From positions 558,001-622,000 of the forward strand of contig NZ_NBOE01000001.1 of NCBI RefSeq assembly GCF_002104515.1: 64,000 nucleotides of DNA. Reading direction: 5' to 3'. Position numbers and translations under genes: made by a program. Source of the stretch: Colwellia polaris (GTDB taxonomy: Bacteria > Pseudomonadota > Gammaproteobacteria > Enterobacterales > Alteromonadaceae). Within the stretch, counting starts at the first letter, position 1, and the number at the start of each line of letters is the position of its first letter. The notes under the pieces were generated by a model, which worked only from the letters and a program-made list of their open reading frames with translations, did no database searches and was not told where the DNA came from. Below, in pieces: positions 27,811-37,241 of the stretch.

Positions 27811-29889
27811 ATGAATGCAAAAAAAACGATAAGCGCATTAAGTCACGAATATATTGTTAATGATTCGCTGCATCAATTATTTGATGCGGTTAATGCTATT
27901 TCTGTACAAGGGTACGATGAACAGCGACGTGTAATTTATTGGAATAAAGGTAGTGAGTTACTTTATGGCTTCACCAAAGAAGAAGCTACCGGTAAAAAAA
28001 TAGAGACCCTTATTATACCAAAGCCGATGTGTGAGGTTGTTATTGCTGCACATTCAAATTGGGTTAAGAACAATGTTGAGATCCCTGCAGCAGAGCTTAC
28101 TTTACATAATAAGCATGGCGATAATGTATCTGTTTATTCAAGCCATGTCATGTTTACTAATCAATATAATAAGAAACAAATGTATTGTATTGATATTGAT
28201 TTATCCGATGTTATACAAGCGCAAGAACAAGTAACGTTTAAAGAGCACATGCTTGAAACTATATTCAAAGCTATACCGGATTTGTTCTTCTTGATGGAAA
28301 GTGACGGCACCATTTTAGATTATCACGCCAGTAACAAGAGCGATCTTTATGCAACGCCAGAAAGTTTTATTGGCAAAAACATGTCAGATGTTTTACCTAA
28401 AGAGGTTGGAAACAAGTTTCATATTCATCTTGCTAAAGCATTACAGCAAACAGAAATGATAACTTTTGAATATGAATTAACGTTAGATCATGGCGTGGCA
28501 TATTTTGAAGCTAGGGTTAACTACTTATCAAAATATCAACAGCTCGTTGTTATTATTCGCGATATTACAGAGCAACATAAAGCAGCTGAATTAATTCGGC
28601 ATCAAGCTTACTTTGATAGTTTAACCTTATTACCTAATCGATTTTTAGCATTAGATCGCTTAACGCAGATTCTAAATGAAGCTGAAAGAAGTAATGAGCA
28701 AGTTGGTGTGCTTTTTCTTGATCTAGACGATTTCAAAAAAGTAAATGACTCTCTAGGCCATGAAGTTGGCGATAAGTTACTAATAGAGTCGGCTAAACGA
28801 CTGCAAAATGTGCTACGAAAAGAAGATACTGTGGGCCGTTTAGGGGGGGATGAATTTATTATTCTTTTACGAAATTTAAATGAACATCATAATGCACTTT
28901 CTATTGCAGAAGTGTTGCTGAAAACCTTTAGAGAGCCCTTTAATATAGATGATAGAGAGTTAATATTAACTTTGAGCATTGGTATTGCGCTTTATCCTGT
29001 TAATGGCGTTGTCGCCTCAGATTTATTACGTAATGCTGATACTGCTATGTATCAAGCTAAAGGCTTAGGCCGTAATACCTATTCTTTTTTTACCCAAGAA
29101 ATGAATATAGTTATGCAACGCCGCTTTGCAATTGAAGAACAGATGCACGGAGCGCTAGAACGTAACGAGTTTGAGTTATATTATCAACCACAGTTTGATT
29201 TGAGCAATAATAATATGATTGGTGCCGAAGCTTTACTACGTTGGCACAACCCTACCTTAGGTAATGTTACACCAGACGAATTTATTCCAATCGCTGAACA
29301 CACTGGGCTTATAGTGCCTATTGGGCAATTTGTGATAAAACAAGCCCTAGAGTTTTTGAGCCATTGGCAGCATAAACAAAATAAAAAACTTACCATGGCG
29401 GTTAACTTGTCTCCGCGCCAGTTTAGAGATAAAAAGCTGTTGAGTTTAATTCAAAAAACCATCAATGATCTAGGCATTGATTTTAAAGACTTTGAACTGG
29501 AAATCACTGAAGGTGTTTTGATGGGAGGGCAAAGATACATTAAAGATGCTTTACTTGAAATTAACAGCCTTGGCATAAAACTCTCGATGGATGATTTTGG
29601 TACAGGTTATTCGTCATTAAGTTATTTACGACAATATAATTTCGATGTTTTAAAAATAGACCGAAGTTTTATCAACGGTATTACAATCAATAAATCGGAT
29701 TGTGACTTAGTAAAAGCCACAATTGCAATGTCTCATAGTTTAGGACTTTTAGTGGTTGCAGAAGGCGTAGAAACTAAAGAGCAGCTTGTTTTATTGAAAG
29801 AGCTAGGGTGTGATTTTGTACAAGGGTATTATTTAAGTAAACCAATAACAGCAAAGCAACTTATTAATTTAAAATCAGATTTTACCTAA
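27811..29889 (+). CDS. PAS-PAS-GGDEF-EAL cyclic-di-GMP protein
   Basis: 692 residues without membrane segments, so cytoplasmic. Two PAS domains (about 12-130 and 145-262) precede a GGDEF domain with an intact GGDEF at 345-349 and an RxxD inhibitory site (RKED) five residues before it, so the cyclase half could be active and product-inhibited. The EAL domain has EAL at 473-475, DDFGTGYSSLSYL with the catalytic Asp pair, and KIDRSFI. Both activities may therefore be intact; the balance cannot be told from sequence. It stands alone with 400-bp gaps on both sides. Confidence 0.93.
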   Translation: MNAKKTISALSHEYIVNDSLHQLFDAVNAISVQGYDEQRRVIYWNKGSELLYGFTKEEATGKKIETLIIPKPMCEVVIAAHSNWVKNNVEIPAAELTLHNKHGDNVSVYSSHVMFTNQYNKKQMYCIDIDLSDVIQAQEQVTFKEHMLETIFKAIPDLFFLMESDGTILDYHASNKSDLYATPESFIGKNMSDVLPKEVGNKFHIHLAKALQQTEMITFEYELTLDHGVAYFEARVNYLSKYQQLVVIIRDITEQHKAAELIRHQAYFDSLTLLPNRFLALDRLTQILNEAERSNEQVGVLFLDLDDFKKVNDSLGHEVGDKLLIESAKRLQNVLRKEDTVGRLGGDEFIILLRNLNEHHNALSIAEVLLKTFREPFNIDDRELILTLSIGIALYPVNGVVASDLLRNADTAMYQAKGLGRNTYSFFTQEMNIVMQRRFAIEEQMHGALERNEFELYYQPQFDLSNNNMIGAEALLRWHNPTLGNVTPDEFIPIAEHTGLIVPIGQFVIKQALEFLSHWQHKQNKKLTMAVNLSPRQFRDKKLLSLIQKTINDLGIDFKDFELEITEGVLMGGQRYIKDALLEINSLGIKLSMDDFGTGYSSLSYLRQYNFDVLKIDRSFINGITINKSDCDLVKATIAMSHSLGLLVVAEGVETKEQLVLLKELGCDFVQGYYLSKPITAKQLINLKSDFT

Positions 29890-30377
29890 AGCGGTTGGTG
29901 CTATTTATTGTGCTTTTATGTTACGTAACTGCGATAATTTAAACGAGATGTTAGCGGCTTTAACATGGTGCTTATATCAATTGTCGTCGTACTTTTGTTG
30001 GAGTATGATGAAATTTTTATCGCTATGATTAAAGCGTTAAGTATATTTAATTCACTCTAAGCGATAAAAGTAACATCAACGTTGGTTAAGTTGCTCGTTA
30101 TTGTTTTTATTATAAATTTTATTGAACACCCAAACTTTATAATAAAAACAGTTTTACGACACAGAAGACAGACTAAGTAACTAATCACATTAATAGATAG
30201 CTTTCTCTATTCGTTGGTTTAAGCTAAAAGTAGTGTTATTTAGCATCTTGGTTAAGGCCACTTTTAATCAGTGACCCTCTAAATGAACATTTGAATGGCA
30301 AAATTTATTGTCATTGTAGTCAATTTATTTATCAATACAGAGTATTTATAGCTCATTTAAGGCGCAGTTTTAATATT
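29890..30377. other. Non-coding gap with two inverted repeats
   Basis: TTTTATCGCT (30015-30024) pairs with AGCGATAAAA (30060-30069). TGTTTTTATTATAAA (30102-30116) pairs perfectly with TTTATAATAAAAACA (30136-30150) across 19 nt. Either could end or regulate transcripts. No gene is seen. Confidence 0.6.
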
Positions 30378-30770
30378 ATGGATAACATACAAGTTAAGCA
30401 GTATTTATTAGGTAAAGCTGAAGCAATTGAATATTTTCCCTTTGGGGATAATGTCAGTGTATTCAAAGTAAAACATAAAATGTTTGCCACCTTATCGTTG
30501 GGTAATGGCAATGAAAAAGGTACTCAAGGTAAAATGGCTGGACATTACTGTGTTAATTTAAAGTGTGATCCTGAAGAAGCTGTAATGTTACGTGATATTT
30601 TCAGCGCGGTAATCCCTGGTTATCATATGAATAAAGCGCAATGGAATACCGTGATTTTAGATGGCTCTATTCCATCAGGAGAAATTGAGCGCATGATCGA
30701 TAACTCGTATAGCCTAGTGGTGAGTAAAATGCCTAAAAAAGATCAAACCTCTTTATTAATACATTTATAA
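30378..30770 (+). CDS. MmcQ/YjbR family protein
   Basis: 130 residues starting MDNIQVKQYLLGKAEAIEYF, then VFKVKHKMFATLSL, and ending with the helix region NKAQWNTVILDGSIPSGEIE and IDNSYSLVVSKMPK, the layout of the MmcQ/YjbR double-wing fold; DNA binding is proposed but the role is unknown. An in-frame TTG at 30291 would add 29 unconserved residues with no ribosome site, so I use the ATG at 30378. A terminator follows. Confidence 0.85.
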   Translation: MDNIQVKQYLLGKAEAIEYFPFGDNVSVFKVKHKMFATLSLGNGNEKGTQGKMAGHYCVNLKCDPEEAVMLRDIFSAVIPGYHMNKAQWNTVILDGSIPSGEIERMIDNSYSLVVSKMPKKDQTSLLIHL

Positions 30771-30813
30771 TTTAATAGCTTGCTCTGCTTTAAAGCATGT
30801 AAGCTGTTATAGC

Positions 30814-30848
30814 GCGCCATTCGTTTAAAAACGAGTGGCGTTTTTTAT
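30814..30848 (+). terminator. Intrinsic terminator of the MmcQ/YjbR gene
   Basis: CGCCATTCGTT pairs with AACGAGTGGCG around TAAA (one G-T pair), followed by TTTTTT. Confidence 0.9.
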
Positions 30849-31263
30849 TTTATAAAGAACAGGGTTTTAATTTTTTTAAGTATCGCTCTTAGATATGACT
30901 TTAGTTTGGTTTTTCTGGCACTTATTTGGATTAAACTCTAATTCTTCTCGTCCCTTTGTTTAAATGACTTATTCAACAATATTATGTTTAGGGCAATCGT
31001 AAAACTCCATCCAATTTATTTTTTCTTAGCCTTTTAGCAAATGATGAATCTAGCTACATAATATAAGTATTTAATCAAGTCGCGCTAAAAAACTATTTTC
31101 AGTATAAAACGGTAAAATATTCTTATATAAGTTAGTAGTTTAAAGAATTTTTAATAAATACTAGAGTACCTATCAATATTCAATTGTTGTTTTCTACATT
31201 ATTTCAGCTACTTTTATAAGCAGCTATTTAAGGATAAATAACAAACCACATTAAGGATGATGT
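30849..31263. other. Promoter region of the RHS gene
   Basis: About 415 bp, very AT-rich, no reading frame or repeat recognised. AAGGA at 31252-31256 is the RHS ribosome site. Confidence 0.5.
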
Positions 31264-34200
31264 ATGAATAATATTTATGTAACACTTATAAAAAAATATC
31301 TATTGACGATATTCCTATCTGCCTTTGCACATAACGCTATAGCAGTAGAGGCAATAGCACCCATTGTCGAATGGGAGAAAAAACAGAATGCAGAGCAGCG
31401 ACTTGAAGTATTTGGCGATGACTTCTTAGGTGATGCTATCGATCCTCACACGGGTACCCTTATCTTTGATCAAACCGACATTAACTTACCGGGTAATTCG
31501 CACTTACCTGTCACTTTATCAAGAAAACGAGCAACAGGCTTCAATTATAAAGATGGTGTAGATGCTGAATTTGGTGACTGGACTTTGTCAGCTCCACGGA
31601 TCAAAACTACATCATTAGATGCTAGACCATGGGTAGGACAAAGATGCTCTAAACCAACTAATCAAATTTTGAGTACTTTCAATTATGGCACAAAAGGTAA
31701 CTTAACAAGTGTAACTACAACAGGCTATTCAAACGGCGTTCAGTTAGAAGTACCAGGACAAGCTAGTCAGCAAATCATAGAAAATAATGGTGTAGCAATT
31801 TGGCCAAGTGCTGCTAAAAAAGTAACTGTTAAAAATTGGTATTTTACTTGTTCTACTGCAACTGATGGTGGCGAAGGGCTTATAGGTCATGCGCCTAATG
31901 GTGACATTTATAAGTTCGACTACGCCTATGTTTTAGACTCACCCAAAATGGGGTTTGTTGGTGCTAGTCCTCTTGAAAGAAATGTTTATATTCTAGCGGC
32001 TAGCCAAGTTAGCGATGTTAACGGGAATTGGGTCAAGTACCAATATGACTCACTTAACCGTTTAAAGGCAATTTATGCTAACGATGGTCGTCGTATTGAC
32101 CTTAATTACTCGGGTAGTTCTAAACTCATTCGATCAGCGAAAGCGGCTAGCGAAACATGGTATTACAATTATCGGATAAATAATTTTCCAAGAACTGATT
32201 GGATGCCATATGCTGGACAACCATTGCGCGGCCAAGTGTTATCTCGAGTTACACAACCTGACGGTCATTATTGGTCATTTAACTTAGATTTAATGACTGG
32301 TACTTCCGCACCTAGTGGTATTCGTTGTCATAAATGGTCACGTACGGTTTCATTAACACATCCTTATGGTGCAACGGGTACTTTTGTATTAAAAGATACT
32401 GAACATAGACAAATTTTCGCTCGTCAAGCTCGAAGAACTGAAAAATGTCCAGATATTGAACCAGGTTTGCCTCCACGTGGTAACCCAATTATACCTTTAG
32501 ATGATGACGTAACAACTTCAACAATGGCCGTAATCAAAAAAAGTGTTACAGGACCATCATTAACACCAGCTACTTGGGTTTATCAATATGAGGGTGACAA
32601 GGGACCTACGGGTTCATCGTCATCTGACAGAACTAACTGGACGAAAGTATCAGCACCAGAAGGTCACTATACCTATTACCATGCTTGGATTAGTGAACCA
32701 TTAGGTGGCAGGCTTGTTAAAAAAGAAACTCGATTATCAAGTGCTGGTACAGTTAAAAAAACTGAGCAATACACATATCTAAAAGAAGTAAGTGTTGGGA
32801 TATCACCTATTATAAAAGCACCAGGGCCAGGTGACGCTAAAAACCCTATTCACACGACAAAAATTGTTACTCAACAAGATGGCGATACCTATACTCAAGA
32901 GTTTGGCTTTAATACTAGCCATAGTTCGTCGCTATACTCTTACGCTAATCCAGTGATGAAGTCAGTAAAATCAAATGTGTCGACGTTAGCACGCGTAACG
33001 CTGACAGAATATAGCCATAACAAAAGCAAATGGATATTAGGATTACCTAAAAAACAAACGGTTAATAATAGGGTTACTCAAGAAAACACTTATAACTCTT
33101 CAGGCAAAAAGATTAGCGAGCAACGTAATGGTGCACTTTTTGCTACTTATAGTTATCATGCAGATGGCACTTTTTCTACAGCTAAAGACGCCAATAACCG
33201 CACGTTAAAAGCCTCTTTGTATAAGCGTGGAACACCTCAAAAAGTAACGCGAGCTGACGGTAAAAGTGTTTATCAAAATGTTGATGATTTCGGTCGCATA
33301 AGCTCTATAACTGATGCGCTAGGTAATACGGTTAGTTATACTAGAGACAGTATGGGAAGGCTCGTTACTGCAGATCTGCCAGGGAATTGGTCTAATGTAA
33401 ATCATCATTATAATTTTAATGGTAGCCCAAATCATACCATCACTAAAGGTAACGCCAGAACAACCATCACTTATGATGCTATGTTTCGACCTTTATTGGT
33501 TGCCACTAAAGATACCTTAACAAATAAGTCTACGTATATTAATTATACGTATGACAGTGCAGGAAGAGAGGTTTTTGCATCATTTCCTTCAGCTAGCTCA
33601 ACATCTACAATAGGTATTACTTCTGAATATGACGGGTTAAATCGATTAACTAAAAAGCGCGAAACTGTTTATCCATATGCAACTACATTAACCCGGTACT
33701 ATAGTGGTCATCGTCGTACAGAAACGGATCCAGACGGCAATAAAACAGATTACTATCATTATGGTTACGATGGTGCTAATTACAAAGACGTTAAGTCACA
33801 ACATTCGCCACTAGGAATACAAACAGATATTAATAAAAATGTTTGGGGTGAAATAACATCAATTAAACAGTGGGGCAGTCAAGGTAGTGGCGGCTCATCT
33901 GGTGGTGATATTGGTGGCGGCTCATCTGGTGGTGATATTGGTGGTGGCTCAACTGGAGGTGATATTGGTGGTGGCTCTAAAGGTGGTTCGGTTATTATCC
34001 CTGTAGCACCAACTAAACCTGGCGATACAAAAATTAAGCCGCCGGGAATATATTTACCAAAAGATCCAAATAGTGCGACTACAAGTGCATATGCTAATAA
34101 CCAAAGCACAAGTACCTCAGGAAGCAATGCCGCAGCTAGTATTACTCGACATTATTATTATGACCAAAACCGTCGTTTATGCCGAATTAGTGAACCTGAT

Positions 34201-36174
34201 GTTGGTGACACGCTATATCAATACGACGCTTCTGGTTGGTTAACGGCTTATCAAAAAGGTGCAGATAGTGGAAATACCTGCTTATCACCAAGTGGTAATG
34301 CAAAAGTAACACTTTTAAGAGATGCTGTTGGGCGTATAACTAAGCGCGATTTTTCATACCACTTAACACCAGACATAAATAAAACCTACGACGCTAATGG
34401 TAATGTTTTAACGGTCAGTCGAAATGGCATTAATTGGCTTTATACCTATAACTCACTTAGCTTACCTACATCTGAACAACTTAACGTTGATGGGCGTCAA
34501 TATGCTTTAGCCTATGGATACAATTCTGCAGGGCAAATGTCATCAATGACTTACCCAAGCGGTAAAACCATTAGCTATAATCCCGATGGTTTAGGTCGAC
34601 CTCGACAAGCTAATTATGGTGGAACTTATTATGCGAGTAATATTCAATATCATGCTAGTGGCCAAGTAAGTCGTTTAAACTACGGTAATGGGCATCTTTA
34701 TCAACAACTACTAAATGAGCGCTTATTACCAGCACGTTTGCTAACCAGTAAAGGCAGTATTAAAGCGATAGACATGAGTTACAGTTATGACAAACGAAAA
34801 CTCACTACATCAATAATCGATGGTGCCATAAGTAACAACAACCGAGTAATGAGCTATGACGCGTTAGAACGAATTACCTCTGCTTCAGGGCCATGGGGTA
34901 ATGGTCAGTTTAGTTATGACAGCATTGGTAATATCCTCACTAAAGATTTAGGATCTCGAAGTATTGAACTCAGTTACGATAGCGATAATAGACTTAATCG
35001 TTCAGTTGATACCGGTGGTTTAGGCGGTAATACAGGTACAAGAGACTTTGACTATGATAGCCGTGGTAATACAATTACTGCAGGTAATTTAAACTTTACC
35101 TTTGATTATGCTGACCAGCCTACTTCTATGTATGGTGGTGGTATATCAGGCACTTACCAATACGACGGTAACTTAAAACGTGTTAAGGCGACGATTGCGG
35201 GTAAAACTATATACAATGTGTATAACCTTGCTGGTAAGTTAATTCATATAGATAACATAAGTACGAATAAACGAACTGACTATGTTAGCGCAGGCAGTAT
35301 GACGGTTGCGAGGGTTGAAAATAACACCCCAACCTACGTACATCACGATAGTTTAGGCAGCCCCGTTGCAGGCACAAATGCTTCAGGAGCAATATTATGG
35401 CGAGAACGTTATACACCGTATGGCATAACGCTTGATAATGCTGAAGCTAATAACGATCAAGCAGGTTATACGGGACATATTAAAGACAGTGATACTGGTT
35501 TAGTTTATATGCAGGCACGATACTATGATCCAGTTATCGGGCGGTTTTATTCGAATGATCCGGTTGGTGCTGTTGATTATCTTGGTACAAGTAATGGAAT
35601 ACACGGATTCAATAGATATGCCTATGCGAATAATAATCCATACAAGTATACTGACCCGACAGGTAAATTTGCTCAATTTTTCATTGGTGCTTTCGTGGGG
35701 GCGGTTGCAGAATTAGCTTCTCAAGCAATTGCCGGTAAAGGATATGACCTTGGTAAAGTAGGAGCTAGCGCTATGTTAAGTGGTGTTACTGGTGGTCTCT
35801 CGTATGTTGGAAAAGGCTTATCTGCGGGTAAACAGATATTTAACGGTTCTCTTAACGCAACAGGTGCTGCAGGAGAGTCAATGATTCATGATAGTATTGA
35901 TGGAAATAGTGCAGACTTAGGTAAAGCGCTAACATCTGCGGTGACATCTGTTCCTATGATTGGAAATGGCTCTACTTTGGGTAAAATTTTAGGTGATGGA
36001 GCAGGAAAAAAATTAGAATCAATGGGAGCATCAGAAAACACTGCTCAACTCATAGGAGATACCGCTAAAGGCTTAACTGCTTCAGGAGTAAAGGGCGTTG
36101 AAAATTCAGCTCGCTCTCCCGTCTCTGTAGTAAGAGTGTCAGGTCGAATTGAATCTAAAAGGTTAGATAAATAA
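31264..36174 (+). CDS. RHS/YD-repeat secreted protein, candidate polymorphic toxin
   Basis: 1636 residues. A signal peptide (cut after HNAIA) sends it to the periplasm or beyond. Residues about 60-110 (GDAIDPHTGTLIFDQTDINL) resemble the start of extracellular RHS proteins; many YD repeats follow (YQYDSLNRL, YTRDSMGRL, NYTYDSAGR, YDGLNRL and others). A Gly/Ser low-complexity insert with three 9-residue repeats is at about 874-909. The conserved RHS core ends with DTGLVYMQARYYDPVIGRFY (1410-1429), then NRYAYANNNPYKYTDPTGK (to 1468). The C-terminal 168 residues are variable: a Gly/Ala-rich hydrophobic stretch, then a tail ending SGRIESKRLDK that I cannot assign to a toxin family. The small gene right after it could encode immunity. 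Confidence 0.9.
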   Translation: MNNIYVTLIKKYLLTIFLSAFAHNAIAVEAIAPIVEWEKKQNAEQRLEVFGDDFLGDAIDPHTGTLIFDQTDINLPGNSHLPVTLSRKRATGFNYKDGVDAEFGDWTLSAPRIKTTSLDARPWVGQRCSKPTNQILSTFNYGTKGNLTSVTTTGYSNGVQLEVPGQASQQIIENNGVAIWPSAAKKVTVKNWYFTCSTATDGGEGLIGHAPNGDIYKFDYAYVLDSPKMGFVGASPLERNVYILAASQVSDVNGNWVKYQYDSLNRLKAIYANDGRRIDLNYSGSSKLIRSAKAASETWYYNYRINNFPRTDWMPYAGQPLRGQVLSRVTQPDGHYWSFNLDLMTGTSAPSGIRCHKWSRTVSLTHPYGATGTFVLKDTEHRQIFARQARRTEKCPDIEPGLPPRGNPIIPLDDDVTTSTMAVIKKSVTGPSLTPATWVYQYEGDKGPTGSSSSDRTNWTKVSAPEGHYTYYHAWISEPLGGRLVKKETRLSSAGTVKKTEQYTYLKEVSVGISPIIKAPGPGDAKNPIHTTKIVTQQDGDTYTQEFGFNTSHSSSLYSYANPVMKSVKSNVSTLARVTLTEYSHNKSKWILGLPKKQTVNNRVTQENTYNSSGKKISEQRNGALFATYSYHADGTFSTAKDANNRTLKASLYKRGTPQKVTRADGKSVYQNVDDFGRISSITDALGNTVSYTRDSMGRLVTADLPGNWSNVNHHYNFNGSPNHTITKGNARTTITYDAMFRPLLVATKDTLTNKSTYINYTYDSAGREVFASFPSASSTSTIGITSEYDGLNRLTKKRETVYPYATTLTRYYSGHRRTETDPDGNKTDYYHYGYDGANYKDVKSQHSPLGIQTDINKNVWGEITSIKQWGSQGSGGSSGGDIGGGSSGGDIGGGSTGGDIGGGSKGGSVIIPVAPTKPGDTKIKPPGIYLPKDPNSATTSAYANNQSTSTSGSNAAASITRHYYYDQNRRLCRISEPDVGDTLYQYDASGWLTAYQKGADSGNTCLSPSGNAKVTLLRDAVGRITKRDFSYHLTPDINKTYDANGNVLTVSRNGINWLYTYNSLSLPTSEQLNVDGRQYALAYGYNSAGQMSSMTYPSGKTISYNPDGLGRPRQANYGGTYYASNIQYHASGQVSRLNYGNGHLYQQLLNERLLPARLLTSKGSIKAIDMSYSYDKRKLTTSIIDGAISNNNRVMSYDALERITSASGPWGNGQFSYDSIGNILTKDLGSRSIELSYDSDNRLNRSVDTGGLGGNTGTRDFDYDSRGNTITAGNLNFTFDYADQPTSMYGGGISGTYQYDGNLKRVKATIAGKTIYNVYNLAGKLIHIDNISTNKRTDYVSAGSMTVARVENNTPTYVHHDSLGSPVAGTNASGAILWRERYTPYGITLDNAEANNDQAGYTGHIKDSDTGLVYMQARYYDPVIGRFYSNDPVGAVDYLGTSNGIHGFNRYAYANNNPYKYTDPTGKFAQFFIGAFVGAVAELASQAIAGKGYDLGKVGASAMLSGVTGGLSYVGKGLSAGKQIFNGSLNATGAAGESMIHDSIDGNSADLGKALTSAVTSVPMIGNGSTLGKILGDGAGKKLESMGASENTAQLIGDTAKGLTASGVKGVENSARSPVSVVRVSGRIESKRLDK
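33886..33990 (+). repeat. Three 27-bp in-frame repeats in the RHS gene
   Basis: Units at 33901-33927, 33928-33954 and 33955-33981, with partial flanks, encode GGDIGGGSS-type nonapeptides. This is a flexible spacer inserted between YD repeats, likely variable by slippage. Confidence 0.85.
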
Positions 36175-36183
36175 GGTAATACG

Positions 36184-36405
36184 ATGAAATTTAAAAAGAA
36201 GCAACATATGTTTATATTTGCAATTTTCAAAATAATATTTGGCTTGATGTTTATTTTTGCAGCTATAAGAACAGGCATCAATATATCTAATGATGGGTTT
36301 GAATATATTACTGTTGGGAGTGTTTTATTTGGTTTGCTGATAATGTTTGTTGGTTCACTCATTGCTTCTTGGGCGATTGTTTATTTTGGTGAGAAGGAGA
36401 ACTAG
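36184..36405 (+). CDS. Small two-helix membrane protein after RHS, candidate immunity protein
   Basis: 73 residues with a basic start (MKFKKKQHMF) and two hydrophobic helices (about 10-27, FAIFKIIFGLMFIFAAI, and 42-66, VGSVLFGLLIMFVGSLIASW). It starts 9 bases after the RHS stop with AAGG overlapping that stop, so it is translationally linked. I recognise no family. Position directly after an RHS C-terminus is where immunity genes sit, and a membrane location would fit a toxin that acts on the envelope. This function is inference only. A terminator follows at 36429. Confidence 0.6.
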   Translation: MKFKKKQHMFIFAIFKIIFGLMFIFAAIRTGINISNDGFEYITVGSVLFGLLIMFVGSLIASWAIVYFGEKEN

Positions 36406-36428
36406 TCAGCTTTTAATTCCCTGAATCC

Positions 36429-36458
36429 AAAGCCTCGCTAGTCAAGGCTTTATTTTCT
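36429..36458 (+). terminator. Intrinsic terminator of the RHS operon
   Basis: AAAGCCT (36429-36435) pairs with AGGCTTT (36445-36451), followed by ATTTTCTTT. Confidence 0.75.
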
Positions 36459-36560
36459 TTCGCTTTGCTGTGATTGAACTATACTTACAACATGTTGTAT
36501 TCATTTGTTTTTCCCATAGAATACAATGGTTCATTATTACGATTATATAAAAATTAAAAG

Positions 36561-36570
36561 GACACCCATC
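36561..36570 (+). repeat. GACACCCATC motif at the left of the transposase remnant
   Basis: GACACCCAYC occurs here and again at 36756-36765, on the two sides of the deleted transposase gene. It may be the end motif (REP-like) of this element family; a third copy is at 37920-37929. Confidence 0.5.
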
Positions 36571-36636
36571 CTAAATTGAAATTACAGAACACTGAACTAA
36601 ACTAAGAAAACCCCACAACATTATCTCAGGTGAGTT

Positions 36637-36777
36637 ATGGCTACGCCAAGGAAGCAGCAAATCAGTTTAGTAGATACCCCGTATTATCATTGTGTGGCGC
36701 GTTGTGTTCGACGCGCTTTTTTATGCGGTGAAGACACCTTATCAAAATTAACAAAGACACCCACCGTTATTTTTTGA
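36637..36777 (+). pseudogene. REP-associated tyrosine transposase (RAYT, Y1_Tnp), N-terminal remnant
   Basis: Reads [20 protein letters not shown] and [14 protein letters not shown], the typical start of IS200-like REP-associated transposases in Alteromonadales. After about 38 codons it runs into [11 protein letters not shown] and a stop, where family members continue for some 270 residues more. The catalytic Tyr and HUH motif are gone. The sequence after the break, from 36745, is the 93-bp direct repeat, so the gene was deleted internally at that point. Confidence 0.8.
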
Positions 36778-36837
36778 ACCTAAAGCCCCGCAAGGGGCTT
36801 TATTTATGGCTGCTTTTGAAGCCAAAGAGGTGATGTA
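36745..36837 (+). repeat. 93-bp direct repeat, copy 1
   Basis: Identical to 37909-38001 except for one base (A versus G in the segment before AGCCAAAG). It contains the hairpin AAAGCCCCGCAAGGGGCTTT, which can act as terminator. Weaker similarity (TTTAGAATGAGTGTC) continues for about 30 bp in both copies. The two copies bracket the DUF1778/GNAT pair. Confidence 0.9.
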
Positions 36838-36881
36838 TTTAGAATGAGTGTCACTCTTTAATTTTTAAAGGAAATGAAAAA

Positions 36882-36949
36882 TACGTACAGCAGACGTATG
36901 TTGAACTTTGGGGGAGAAGTCACTATACTGTACGTATATTAAACGTATG
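36882..36949 (+). promoter_or_regulatory. Promoter/operator of the toxin-antitoxin operon
   Basis: Two 19-bp direct copies, TACGTACAGCAGACGTATG (36882-36900) and TACGTATATTAAACGTATG (36931-36949), agree at 15 positions and end 11 bp before the antitoxin start. Paired sites of this kind are the usual binding sites for ribbon-helix-helix antitoxins, so autorepression by the DUF1778 protein (with toxin as corepressor) is likely. Confidence 0.65.
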
Positions 36950-36959
36950 GGATTCTAAG

Positions 36960-37241
36960 ATGGTAGCCTTAGCACTGAAAAAAGATGCACGGTTGGATTT
37001 AAAAACAACGATGCAAAATAAAGAATTACTGGCACAAGCAGCAATGCTACGTGGTGTAGATATGACCACATTTATCATGATGCCTGCTTTAAAAGCAGCC
37101 AGAGAAGTTGTTGAGTTGAATGAAAAACTTCAACTTGATAGACAAGAGCAACATGCATTATTTGCAGCATTATCTAAACCGTCCAAGCCTACTGATGGTC
37201 TGAAGGAATTACTATCAGCAGGGACATTTAGTGAGCGATAA
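36960..37241 (+). CDS. DUF1778 (TacA-like) ribbon-helix-helix antitoxin
   Basis: 93 residues. The N-terminal part (RLDLKTTMQNKELLAQAAML, GVDMTTFIMMPALKAAREVV) fits the ribbon-helix-helix of DUF1778 antitoxins; the C-terminal tail (about 60-93) would wrap the toxin. It overlaps the GNAT gene by 11 bases, the standard arrangement. The pair carries its own promoter repeats. Confidence 0.88.
   Translation: MVALALKKDARLDLKTTMQNKELLAQAAMLRGVDMTTFIMMPALKAAREVVELNEKLQLDRQEQHALFAALSKPSKPTDGLKELLSAGTFSER

Noticed and set aside
33879-34127. 82-codon Pro-rich minus-strand frame
   Set aside because: Complement of the Gly/Ser repeats inside the RHS gene.
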